Source: an uncultured Flavobacteriales bacterium (GTDB lineage: Bacteria > Bacteroidota > Bacteroidia > Flavobacteriales > Schleiferiaceae). Taken from it: a DNA stretch of 64,000 nt. Shown piece after piece: positions 1 to 9,100 of this stretch. The position numbers and the translations under genes were made by a program. The stretch lies in the NCBI GenBank assembly GCA_913055685.1, contig CAJXKC010000002.1:248001-312000 (forward strand). The letters are read 5' to 3'. A model generated the notes under the pieces. It was not told where the DNA came from. It saw only the letters and a program-made list of their open reading frames with translations, and made no database searches. Each line of letters opens with the position of its first letter. Positions within the stretch are counted from its first letter, which is position 1.

Positions 1-1343
1 CCAATTAAAGCGTCTTGTGAATTTTGATTACGATCTTGAGAATTGTTTCCAAACAAGGGAACATCCATACTCTTAGTGGAACTTACTACTGCGATGTTAC
101 CATCATCAGTAAGTATTACTTCACCTCGGTAATGATCGCCGTAATTGTAGTATATATCTTCATTAAGCCCATCGTTTTTGCTACCACCCCAATAAGTTGA
201 AGCGAGAAGCTGCTGTCCGTTCGTACTTATTTTAGCAATGAACAGATCCGATCCATGGTCGTAATTGTTAAAGGCATAGGACATTGCGAAATCTCCGCCA
301 TTGAAATTACTTTGAAAAGCATTGCTTTTAGTTGGGAAGTCATTCGAGCCCGTATTTCCAAGTACCACCAAATTCCCCTGGTCATCGCTGATTAAAGAGT
401 GAACCACCTCAATATCTCGTCCTCCGAGATAAGTGGCATAAAGCAAGCGACTGCCGTCCGAACTAAATTTACTGATCGTAACATCAACATTAAAAATGCT
501 ATCGCCGGCAAAGCTGGGCTGGAAAACTCCAGTGGTGGTGGGGTAGTTCACGCCGAAATTAACTCCTGCACCATACATGCTACCATTGTCACCATAAGTG
601 GCGGAATTCCCAAAATTGAGGTCGGCCGAGCCAGAAAAGGTGGCGAACTCTAATACGGGGTCAATAAGCAGCGGGTATCCTTCACGATAGCCGTCAACTT
701 TAAAACTTACCGTATCCCCGTTTAACTCGTAATGAGCATGGACCTTTCGTTTCTTGCCGTTTATCAATTGGTAGCTGAAGGGAATACTCTCGCGTACTTC
801 ACCGAAGGCCGTTTCAATTATTAGTTGTTCTTCTCTAATTTTCAATGACTCAATTCCGTGAAAGACCATTTTTAGTTCACGGGGATGGGCATTTTGGTCG
901 AGCTTAATATCGTACTTAAGCTTTTCTTGCTGTTCATAAAAAAGCAAGTCTATTCCAGGATAAATGTCTTTTCTTAAGGCCTGTGTAAATGATCCTAGAC
1001 CGGATTTCCATCGACTGGGGTCATTGCCTAAAAAATAATTACGGGTATAGGCCTCTTCACCTTTGCTTTGCCAAGTCTCTCCCTGCGCCGCGATAAATTC
1101 TACTTGATAGGCTAGTGCCTTTTGAGGTCCATGATGATGACTATGGTCATGATGATGGGCTTCGTCAATTAAAAGCACCCGGTATCCGTCTTGATTAAAG
1201 AATACAGCTCCTTGTTTCAGCTCCAGTTTGGTGCTGAAATCTCCTTCCCACTGGCCTTCATTTTGCACAAAGTAGGCCTGGGCAAAGCTTTGCGCGTTCC
1301 AAAAGACGCAAAGCAATAAGCCATATAAACGTAGTACCCTCAC
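1..1343 (-). CDS. Secreted SBBP/DUF7948-type repeat protein (partial, N-terminal part)
   Basis: This is the 5' part of a gene that runs off the left edge; about 447 codons are visible. I place the start at a GTG (1341-1343) because it gives a clean signal peptide (MRVLRLYGLLLCVFWNAQ, then FAQA) and no ATG lies in frame nearby. The mature N-terminus (YFVQNEGQWEGD) followed by sections such as NYFLGNDPSRW, IYPGIDLLFYEQ and PLLIDPVLEFATF is typical of the N-terminal domain of SBBP-repeat, type IX secreted Bacteroidota proteins. Downstream come blade-like repeats (DVTISKFSSDGSRLLYATYLG, DLFIAKISTNGQQLLASTYWG), which are SBBP beta-propeller repeats. A histidine cluster (HHHDHSHHH) sits near residue 55. 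The protein is probably a large cell-surface or secreted protein; its sorting domain would lie outside the window. Function is unknown. Confidence 0.8.
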   Translation of the reverse strand, partial: MRVLRLYGLLLCVFWNAQSFAQAYFVQNEGQWEGDFSTKLELKQGAVFFNQDGYRVLLIDEAHHHDHSHHHGPQKALAYQVEFIAAQGETWQSKGEEAYTRNYFLGNDPSRWKSGLGSFTQALRKDIYPGIDLLFYEQQEKLKYDIKLDQNAHPRELKMVFHGIESLKIREEQLIIETAFGEVRESIPFSYQLINGKKRKVHAHYELNGDTVSFKVDGYREGYPLLIDPVLEFATFSGSADLNFGNSATYGDNGSMYGAGVNFGVNYPTTTGVFQPSFAGDSIFNVDVTISKFSSDGSRLLYATYLGGRDIEVVHSLISDDQGNLVVLGNTGSNDFPTKSNAFQSNFNGGDFAMSYAFNNYDHGSDLFIAKISTNGQQLLASTYWGGSKNDGLNEDIYYNYGDHYRGEVILTDDGNIAVVSSTKSMDVPLFGNNSQDRNQNSQDALI

Positions 1344-1423
1344 GATTGGGTCTAAAAATAATAAAAAATAAAGGTTCTAAATAGCTATTAACAAGTCATT
1401 TATCTAAAGAGCCGCATCACTTA

Positions 1424-2605
1424 TTAAAGGACTAAGTCGGCCTCTATAAATACGTACTCTTCATTGGCTTGGCATGCAATAAGATGTTGCTTGTGGTGTG
1501 ACTTTTTGATTTTCAGTTTATTAGCAATGAAAGCGCCATCTTCTGGGAAGTTCCTAGATATGATATTATAGGTGCCTTTTCGAAAGTGTGAATGGTAGGG
1601 TTTCAATGTTTGTAAAACCTTGAAAACTCTCCCAGGGTAGTCTGAAATTAAATCTGCACTACTGTATAAATGAGTGTTCGGGGCGAGCTTTCCCAAATTA
1701 AATTCTTTCGCCACATGATCTTGCAAGCCCGCTTTTAAGATGCTAGCATTAGGCAGATAGAGGTAGTGAAGAATGGGACTTGTTTTTACTATCGCTTCCG
1801 ATCCTACTAGATTTTCATAGTACTGATCTTGCTTAGGGTGGAGGTTAATAGTTCTTATTTTAAGCGAACTTGGAACATTAAAATTCCAATAAAAACAAAC
1901 TTCTTTACACTCATTACGCTGACTAATAACCCACACTTCAGAAACGCCCGATAGTTCTTTTAAATAATGCGGAATACTAATCATTGGACTTAACTTCACC
2001 AAAAGACTCTGACTTTTAGCTTTAATTAAGTTAATGACCTCTAGTAAATTAGGTTGATAATTTTCCACCTCAATGAGACTTTGCTCGCCCTCATCTCTGC
2101 GCGATGGATCTAAATAAATCAGGTCTACCTTGGGCATGTCTTTTAAGAACTCCTCGGCTTTCGCCTGATGGAAAACTACTTGGTCTAATCCCAAAACCTT
2201 AAAATTATGTCGGGCTATTTTTAAGAGATCAGGGTTCGGTTCTACATAGATTACTTCATTAAACATAGCAGCCAGAATGCTACAGTCTATGCCTAAGCCT
2301 GCACTTAAATCGGCCATCGACTGAGCCGCTTTTAACCAGTCTCTTTTTACTTGGGCGGTTTCTTCACTACTCGCCTGCGCCAAATTGAGGCTTGGGGGCA
2401 AAATTAAGCGCGGGTTTTGATAGTAACTGGGAAGTTTTTTGCGAATCCTTTGCTTTTGCGCTATTTGTTCAATGAGACTTCTCTTGTCCTCATTATCGCT
2501 GTATTTCAAGAGTAACTTGGTGTAGTCCTTTTGCAGATTTTCTCTAATAAAGGCTACGTTTTCCTCTTCTGCCAATAATTCTTTAAGTGGCTTCCTCATT
2601 TTCAT
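1424..2605 (-). CDS. Class I SAM-dependent methyltransferase, PG1098-like with THUMP-like domain
   Basis: 393-residue cytoplasmic protein. SAM-binding motif I is seen as DLSAGLGID (about residues 99-107), an acidic ribose-binding stretch follows (VIYVEPNPDLL), and a catalytic-type YLDPSRR loop lies at about 164-170. This D-P-x-R loop is the pattern of a small Bacteroidota methyltransferase family whose C-terminal half is a THUMP/ferredoxin-like RNA-binding fold, so an RNA substrate is likely but not shown. I chose the start MKMRKPL rather than the longer frame beginning at 2635, because the shorter version overlaps the upstream permease gene by only about 23 nt. It is the last gene of a minus-strand run from tsaD. 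Confidence 0.78.
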   Translation of the reverse strand: MKMRKPLKELLAEEENVAFIRENLQKDYTKLLLKYSDNEDKRSLIEQIAQKQRIRKKLPSYYQNPRLILPPSLNLAQASSEETAQVKRDWLKAAQSMADLSAGLGIDCSILAAMFNEVIYVEPNPDLLKIARHNFKVLGLDQVVFHQAKAEEFLKDMPKVDLIYLDPSRRDEGEQSLIEVENYQPNLLEVINLIKAKSQSLLVKLSPMISIPHYLKELSGVSEVWVISQRNECKEVCFYWNFNVPSSLKIRTINLHPKQDQYYENLVGSEAIVKTSPILHYLYLPNASILKAGLQDHVAKEFNLGKLAPNTHLYSSADLISDYPGRVFKVLQTLKPYHSHFRKGTYNIISRNFPEDGAFIANKLKIKKSHHKQHLIACQANEEYVFIEADLVL

Positions 2606-3710
2606 TAAGTGAACTTTGGGTAAGCCAGCGCACAAACTTTACTTGCGGGAAAAATTCTGCCGCCAAAAGGCGTAAAACGCTGTAAACAGGCACTGCCACA
2701 ATCATACCGGCTATACCGGCTAAAGATGCGGCGAAAGAAATTACGAGGAAGATTTCTAAAGGGTGAGCTCTAATGGAGGTTGAAAAGATAAGCGGTTGAG
2801 TAATAAAATTGTCGATTAGCTGAACGGATGCAAAAATGATGAAGATGAAGAAAAATGCTGCTCCTAATTCCATTCCAGGATTAGAGATGGCTTGTGCCAT
2901 ACCAATCACTAGGCCAAAGCTAGCACCAATCATGGGTCCTAAGTAGGGAATTACATTAATAAGCCCCGCGAAAAAACCAATAACGATAGTGTTGTGGAAA
3001 CCAGCAAATTTTAATCCTACGGAAACCAAGGTAGTAATGATGGTTATCTGAATAAGTAGCCCGACGAAATACCTTGATAAATTATTCCTTAGACGAGGTG
3101 AAACATGATGCACTCGCTCTTCATATTGATCGGGGATTAAGGCCATGATGATGTTTCGGAACAAAAACTTTTCACGCATAAAAAAGAAGGTGATAAAGAT
3201 GATGCTGAAAATGGCGAAAGCCAAATTACCTAGACTCCCAATAAGGCCAGTAAAGGTATCTGTGACATTTTCTACATTAAAGACTTCACTAATACCGGGG
3301 CGCATGGCACTGGCTTTTTCACCCGCCTGAATCTCAGCAGGGGAGAGTCCAAAAAAGGCCTGTAACTGATCTATTTCTTCGCGAATCTCTGCAAATACTG
3401 AGTCAAAGTTAATTTCTGCCAAGGCACTTAACTCTGTCATTAATGCTGGTACGAAAATGGAGAAGAGTCCGCCGATAATTCCAATAAAAAGCAAAAGGGT
3501 TAAAGCAGCCGCTAGACTGCGGTTTAAATTGATTTTTTTCCAGCGCTGGCCGTTTAGAGCATCTACCACTGGTTTTCCCATCAGGGAAATTACGGCCGAG
3601 ATTAATACATAGATAAGGGTGTACCTAACAATCCATACGGTATAAGCTAACCAAGCAATGAGCACTACGTATAGCAGGCTAATGAGAATCTGACGGGTTA
3701 TAGTATTCAT
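2583..3710 (-). CDS. AI-2E family transporter
   Basis: 375-residue polytopic inner-membrane protein of the AI-2E (PerM/YdiK/TqsA) family. Hydrophobic segments occur at about residues 8-45, 65-90, 155-180, 210-240, 240-275, 280-300 and 310-345, with the soluble loop expected for this family between the second and third groups. The family signature is visible as NVIPYLGPMIG, followed by a late DNFITQPLIF segment and the GMIVAVPVYSVL C-terminal helix. Family members have been linked to efflux of autoinducer-2 or to Na+(Li+)/H+ exchange; which substrate applies here cannot be read from the sequence. The start overlaps the DUF4159 gene stop by 4 nt (ATGA type), so the two are co-transcribed. Confidence 0.88.
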   Translation of the reverse strand: MNTITRQILISLLYVVLIAWLAYTVWIVRYTLIYVLISAVISLMGKPVVDALNGQRWKKINLNRSLAAALTLLLFIGIIGGLFSIFVPALMTELSALAEINFDSVFAEIREEIDQLQAFFGLSPAEIQAGEKASAMRPGISEVFNVENVTDTFTGLIGSLGNLAFAIFSIIFITFFFMREKFLFRNIIMALIPDQYEERVHHVSPRLRNNLSRYFVGLLIQITIITTLVSVGLKFAGFHNTIVIGFFAGLINVIPYLGPMIGASFGLVIGMAQAISNPGMELGAAFFFIFIIFASVQLIDNFITQPLIFSTSIRAHPLEIFLVISFAASLAGIAGMIVAVPVYSVLRLLAAEFFPQVKFVRWLTQSSLNENEEAT

Positions 3711-4366
3711 AAAGCTTGATTAAAGGCGTGGTGTATTATGTTAGCACCCATTTGCAGTGCTTTTAAGCGTAATTCTTCGGGGTCATTATGCACTTCTTGG
3801 TCCTCCCATCCGTCGCCCAAATCTGCTTCATGGGTGTAGAGTAGGGCTAAGCGACCTTCAATAAAGATAGCCCAAGCTTCTGGTGCTTTGGCATCATGCT
3901 CGTGAATCTTAGGTAATCCTTCTGGAAAGGAAAACGGAGCCTGAAATATAGGGTGGTCCTTAGATAAAAGCTGTAACTCTCGATTTTCGAACAATGCTTC
4001 AATTTCGCGTCGAATGTAGGGGTCCATACCATAATTATCATCGATATGGATAAAACCTCCGGCCTCAAGGTAGAGCCTTAAGTTAAGACGCTCCTCTTCA
4101 CTTAACACAATGTTTCCATGCCCGGTTAAATGCAAAAAGGGATAATTAAAAATTTGCGCTGAGTTGAGTTCTAGGTCGACCGGCTCTAGCTGTAGATTAG
4201 TATTAATAGATTCATTGCAGAATTCGGCTAAATTATAGAGGGCCGTGGGGTTAGCATACCAGTCACCACCACCATTGTACTTAACCAAGGCTAATTGCTC
4301 TTTCTGAGCATTTAGGCCTAGGCTTAATAATAGACTTAATGCAAGTTGTACTGAATACCGGGTCAT
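3707..4366 (-). CDS. DUF4159 domain-containing secreted protein
   Basis: 219 residues with an N-terminal signal peptide ending near SLGLNAQ. The mature part has the hallmarks of DUF4159: KYNGGGDWYANPTALYNL near the N-terminus, FPFLHLTGHG-like (here YPFLHLTGHG) after a short strand, GGFIHIDDNYGMDP in the middle, and a late LRLKALQMGANII. The fold resembles the glutamine-amidotransferase-like/ThuA superfamily, although no catalytic cysteine is evident. Function is unknown; in Bacteroidota it is commonly encoded next to the RsmE, TsaD and AI-2E genes, as here. It lies 9 nt after rsmE and overlaps the permease gene by 4 nt, so it belongs to the tsaD operon. Confidence 0.82.
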   Translation of the reverse strand: MTRYSVQLALSLLLSLGLNAQKEQLALVKYNGGGDWYANPTALYNLAEFCNESINTNLQLEPVDLELNSAQIFNYPFLHLTGHGNIVLSEEERLNLRLYLEAGGFIHIDDNYGMDPYIRREIEALFENRELQLLSKDHPIFQAPFSFPEGLPKIHEHDAKAPEAWAIFIEGRLALLYTHEADLGDGWEDQEVHNDPEELRLKALQMGANIIHHAFNQAL

Positions 4367-4375
4367 TTCACAAAT

Positions 4376-5095
4376 TTAGGATTTCTTAGCGCTTCTGAAA
4401 TCTCTTTGGGCATTAGCTAGTGCAGATACTAAGATTGCTGCTGTTTCGGTACGTAGAACTTCACTTCCCAAAGAAATCAACTCAAATCCTGCTTCACGCG
4501 CTAATTCTATTTCCGACTTCGAAAAATCTCCTTCTGGGCCAATTAGTACCAAGCTAGGCTCATATAAATTAAGGCTGGAAATCTTCTTAGAGGGATAATC
4601 ATCACTTAAAGCAGCAATATACTTTTGAGGAAATGATAAACCCAGTTCGAGCAAAGCTTTAAAGCTTAAACATTCCTTTAATTCGGGCATGTAGCCTTTA
4701 TGGCTCTGTTTAAAGGCTGCTTCGAGAACGCGTTTTCCACGTTCTTGTTTGTATACTTTTCGTTCGGAATGATCGCATATGATGGGGAAAATACGGTCAA
4801 CTCCCAATTCGCAGGTTTTTTCCAACGCTATTTCAAAGCGATCGTTGCTTTTTGTAGGGGCGATAGCAAGACTTAATTGAGGTTTTTCCTGTGTCCACCT
4901 TTCTTTTAGAATGCTAAATGATACCGCGTTTTTTTGCTCACTGCTAATCTCGGCTAGGTATACAATCCCATCGCCATAACTTACCGATATTAAATCTCCA
5001 ATCCCCAATCTTAATACTCTTAGGGCATGATGACTATCATCTTTGCTCAGAAAGCCAGATTCTTCATTGCTCTTTTGGGCAAAAAAATGATTCAT
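4376..5095 (-). CDS. rsmE: 16S rRNA (uracil(1498)-N(3))-methyltransferase RsmE
   Basis: 239-residue SPOUT-class methyltransferase that methylates N3 of U1498 in 16S rRNA. Visible motifs are the N-terminal PUA-like part (HHALRVLRLGIGDLISV), a central AIAPTKSNDRFEIALEKTCELG segment (given here in part), and the C-terminal knot with IGPEGDFSKSEIELA and LGSEVLRTETAA, which form the SAM-binding trefoil knot. I set the start at the ATG 5093-5095 (MNHFFAQ); a longer frame starting at 5146 would run into tsaD. The gene follows tsaD by 2 nt, so it is translated from the same message. Length is normal for the family. Confidence 0.93.
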   Translation of the reverse strand: MNHFFAQKSNEESGFLSKDDSHHALRVLRLGIGDLISVSYGDGIVYLAEISSEQKNAVSFSILKERWTQEKPQLSLAIAPTKSNDRFEIALEKTCELGVDRIFPIICDHSERKVYKQERGKRVLEAAFKQSHKGYMPELKECLSFKALLELGLSFPQKYIAALSDDYPSKKISSLNLYEPSLVLIGPEGDFSKSEIELAREAGFELISLGSEVLRTETAAILVSALANAQRDFRSAKKS

Positions 5096-5097
5096 AA

Positions 5098-6117
5098 CTA
5101 TAAACTTAAAGCTTTGCGCGCTTTTGCTACTACCGATAAATCGCAAAAATCTTTTTCCAAGAATTTGTAGTAGGCGTTAATGGCAATCATGGCCCCATTA
5201 TCGGTGGTGAACTCAAATTTTGGAATGTAGCATTGCCAGGCCAAGTTCTGCTCTCTTTCCTTTAAAGCTTGCCGTAGGCCCGAATTTGCAGAAACACCCC
5301 CAGCGATAGCAATTCTTGATATTCCAGTATCCTTGGCCGCCTTTTCCAATTTATCCATGAGGATATCTATGATGGTACGCTGTATACTTGCGCAAAGGTC
5401 ATTCAGGTTTTCTGCAATGAACTCTGGGTTTTCCTTTACCGCTTTTTGTAGGAAGTATAGAATGCTGGTTTTCAAACCACTAAAGCTAAACTCATAATCC
5501 TTCATTCGCGGCTTGGCAAAGTTAAATGCTTGGGGGTTCCCCAATTTTGCCTTTTGATCAATTATTGGTCCGGCCGGATAGGGTAGCCCCATTATTTTAC
5601 CGGCCTTATCAAAGGCTTCTCCTGCCGCATCATCAATCGTTTCCCCCAGCAATTCCATTTCATAAGGGGATTTAACCACAATAATTTGGGTGTGACCGCC
5701 GCTAACAGTTAAGCATAGGAAAGGGAACTCAGGATTAATTTGATCCTCCGTTTCGATCATATGCGCAAGAATATGGGCGCGCATATGATTTACTTCGATT
5801 AGGGGTATATCTAAGGCTAAACTTAAACTTTTGGCAAAGGAAGTACCAACGAGCAATGAACCTAAAAGTCCAGGACCAGAGGTAAAGGCAATGGCATCGA
5901 GGTCTTCGAGTTCCAATTGAGCCTCTTTGAGCGCCTTGTCTAAGCTGGGAATAATATTTTGCTGATGGGCTCTGGAAGCTAATTCTGGTACAACTCCGCC
6001 ATATTCCGCATGTATTTCTTGGTTTGCGGTTACATTTGCAAGAATTTTACGATTTTGGGTAATGGCAATCGAAGTATCATCGCAACTACTTTCAATTCCC
6101 AGAATATTAATTTCCAT
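5098..6117 (-). CDS. tsaD: tRNA N6-adenosine threonylcarbamoyltransferase TsaD
   Basis: 339 residues. TsaD transfers the threonylcarbamoyl group to A37 of ANN-decoding tRNAs, working with TsaB and TsaE. Family signatures are clear: ILGIESSCDDTS at the N-terminus, the metal-binding HMRAH (H-x3-H), FLCLTVSGGHTQI, and the late AGGVSANSGLR and TTDNGAMIA motifs with the third metal ligand. The start at 6115-6117 (MEINILGIES) is preferred to the longer frame from 6132. A perfect TACCTTTG -7 element (6122-6129) ends only 4 nt before this ATG, so the message is probably leaderless. The gene heads the operon tsaD-rsmE-DUF4159-AI-2E-methyltransferase and is divergent from the TamB-like gene. Confidence 0.96.
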   Translation of the reverse strand: MEINILGIESSCDDTSIAITQNRKILANVTANQEIHAEYGGVVPELASRAHQQNIIPSLDKALKEAQLELEDLDAIAFTSGPGLLGSLLVGTSFAKSLSLALDIPLIEVNHMRAHILAHMIETEDQINPEFPFLCLTVSGGHTQIIVVKSPYEMELLGETIDDAAGEAFDKAGKIMGLPYPAGPIIDQKAKLGNPQAFNFAKPRMKDYEFSFSGLKTSILYFLQKAVKENPEFIAENLNDLCASIQRTIIDILMDKLEKAAKDTGISRIAIAGGVSANSGLRQALKEREQNLAWQCYIPKFEFTTDNGAMIAINAYYKFLEKDFCDLSVVAKARKALSL

Positions 6118-6121
6118 AGAA

Positions 6122-6129
6122 CAAAGGTA
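6122..6129 (-). promoter_or_regulatory. Bacteroidota -7 promoter element for tsaD
   Basis: TACCTTTG on the minus strand matches TAnnTTTG exactly. Four bases separate it from the tsaD ATG, which puts the expected transcription start at or next to the A of the start codon. I do not find a convincing -33 TTG at the usual distance. Confidence 0.55.
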
Positions 6130-6194
6130 CAATCAGACGGGCGATTAAAATACTATCCAGGACAATCCTCATATTTATAGGATTTCTACTGCTT

Positions 6195-9100
6195 TTGGCT
6201 CTGGTATTTAGTTTACCAATGGTCCAAAATTATGCGGCAAAGAAAGCCACTACCTATCTTAAAAGCTCAATCGGTCTAGAGATTCAACTGCGTCGTTTTT
6301 CGTATCAATTTCCCAATCGAATACATCTAGAAGGAGCCTTGGTGCCCGACTTTAAAGGGGATACCTTGTTCTATGCCGGTAGCTTGGACGCCGACTTTAA
6401 AGCCTATGGATCTTTTAGTGAAACCTTTCATTTCAATAGGTTAATTGGCGATAGTTTGTATTGTTATATGACCGCCTATCCAGAGGGAGACAATATGATG
6501 AAGTTCGTAGAACTCTTCGAGTCAGACGAGCCATCCGATCCCAATGCGGTATTCAATTTAGTAGTCGACGCCCTTGATTTAAGTAATAGCCGTTATTACT
6601 TGCGGGAATTGCCGGATAGTGGCGATTTAGCTTTTTATTGGGATGATATAAACGGAAGCTTCCAACGCTTTTTTGTGAGCGGTAGGGAAGTAGGGGCAGA
6701 AGTAGAAAGGCTTCGCTTTAGGGATAGTACCGGATTTACGGTGCGAAATTTGTCGAGCTCGGTCATTTATGGCGATAGAGGAATTAGGGCTAAAAACTTG
6801 GATTTAACTACCGACCGCAGTTACCTGAAAGGGGATGTAGACCTAATTTACCAGCAAGCTGATGATTTCCTTGATTTTATAAATGCGGTAAATCTTGAGG
6901 GAGAAATTGAGAACGCATCAGTCCACCCTCTAGATATTCAATACTTCGCTGATGCATATCCTGCTTTTCCCACGGCGCGACTAAAAGGAAAATTTAAAGG
7001 TCCGGTTAATGATCTCGTGTTAACCGATATCGAATTAAGTGCCTGGGATAAACTAAAAGCAGAAGGAGATTTACGATTAAGTGACCTTGACCAAGGAGCT
7101 CAACTTTCGTTTTACACAGACGGATTTAGTGTGCAGGCATTGGGTTCTGAAGTTCAGGGTATTGTTGACCTTTTCAGCGAAAGCGAACTCCCGCGCTTTA
7201 TTGAGGATACGGACCTTTTTAAGTGGGAAGGAAGTTTTCAAGGAACCCTTTACGATTTTAACACTTTTAGCAGGCTTGAGTCCAATTTAGTGGCGGCCGA
7301 CCTACGAATGAAGGTGGCTAATTTGTCGGATTGGGATGCGGTTACCTACAATGGTAACGTACAAGTGGATCGCTGTGCCCTCAATAAGTTCAGCGCTAAT
7401 GCTGATTTTGGGAATTTAAGTGCCCGACTGCAATTGAATGGTCAGGGTCTAGATCCAGCTACCATGAGTAGTGCGGTAAAGGGAAATATCAATACCTTGA
7501 ACTTCAAGGCTTATAATTACCACGGCATTTCAATTAACGGCGACATCGCTGAAGGGCAATTCGACGGAAACTTAAGTGCTCGTGATCCTAATTTGCGCTT
7601 CGATTTTATCGGTAAGGCCAGTTTTATTGCCGATACCTCTCAATTTGACTTTAGGCTTAAAGTAGATTCTGCTAACCTGTTTGCTATCAATTTAGTAGAT
7701 GATAGTTTGGCCCAGTATCGCGGCTTCATTGACATCGATTTCCGGGCATTAAACTTTGACGACTGGGAAGGGCAAATTGCTCTGCGAGAGTCAGAATACC
7801 ACAATGCGCGGAAGGATCATTATATTCAAGATATCGAGATTTTATCCATGAGTCTCGACACGGCTAAGCAATTAGTGATTGCTTCAGACATAATGGAAGG
7901 ACGTATTTATGGAAAGTATACCTTGGCAGGTTTACAAGGAGTCTTTTCCAATACCTACAAGAAGTTTACCTCACCGAATCGCTATCGGTCGCGAGATAGT
8001 CTAAGACAGGCCTTTAATTACGAACTAGAGCTCAAAAACACTAGTCTACTTTCGCAATTGTTAGTGCCAAAATTATTGGTAGAGCCTGGTACCCAAATTA
8101 AAGGGGCTTATCATTACAAAAACGATGAGTTAGACTTAGAGTTAATGTCTCAGGCAATCCGCTTCCAAGAACACACGCTAACCGACATCCAACTTGATTT
8201 CCAGAGCTCTTATCGATATAACACTTTAAACTTCACCACCAATTCCTATCTCTATAAGAATGGACAAATTGAAGTAGATAGCCTGCACTTTCAGAATTCC
8301 TTTGTGGACGATAGCCTGCAATATCGATTAAAATTAATCCTGAGAGATAGCATAGATACCTATGCTGGCTTTAAAGGGCGGGCGGTTTTGATGGATACTA
8401 ATGCTTTTTTGGTGAGCTTCGATTCTAGCGGCTTTAATCTGGGAAAAAAGCATTTTAGTTTAAATCCCGATTCTAAAATGCGGGTAGATAGCAATGGCTT
8501 GTCCTTTGACTGGTTTCAGCTCAATGGTGAAGAGCTAAAGGCAGAAATCAGTGGCTTTGTGAGTAGTGATCCAAACCGAATCTTACAGGCTAATGTCCAA
8601 AATCTAAATCTGGAGTTAATCAATTACTTTTTAGCGAACAAAAAAATTAAAGCTCGCGGGTACCTCAATGCCAATGTGATTGCGACCGAGCTTTTAGGCG
8701 AACCAAAGTTTTTGAGCGATTTAAGCATCGATACCCTAGAGTTTAATGATGTGCTATTAGGTCGACTTAGTTTAAACACCGATTTTGACTATTACAAGCA
8801 GACCGTATTCTTGGATGGTTCCATGAACTTAGGAGATCTCACTACCTTAGATTTAGAAGGCTTTTACGAGACCTCCAAACAGGGGAGCCTCGATGTAAAC
8901 TTCAATTTTAATCGATTCCGCTTGGCAGCTTTAGAGCCCTTTGCTAGTCCAATTGCGGAAAATTTACGCGGTTTAATGAACGGTGATTTACGCCTCTATG
9001 GTAAGGTGGATGACCCTGATATTGATGGTGAATTGTTCTTACCCAAAACAGCGCTCACAGTTTCATTTTTGCAAACAGATTATAATTTGGTTAACAATCC

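Noticed and set aside
399-653. Plus-strand ORF of 84 codons with a glycine/serine-rich product
   Set aside because: It lies opposite the SBBP-type gene, whose translation is clearly protein-like; no promoter or start context supports it.
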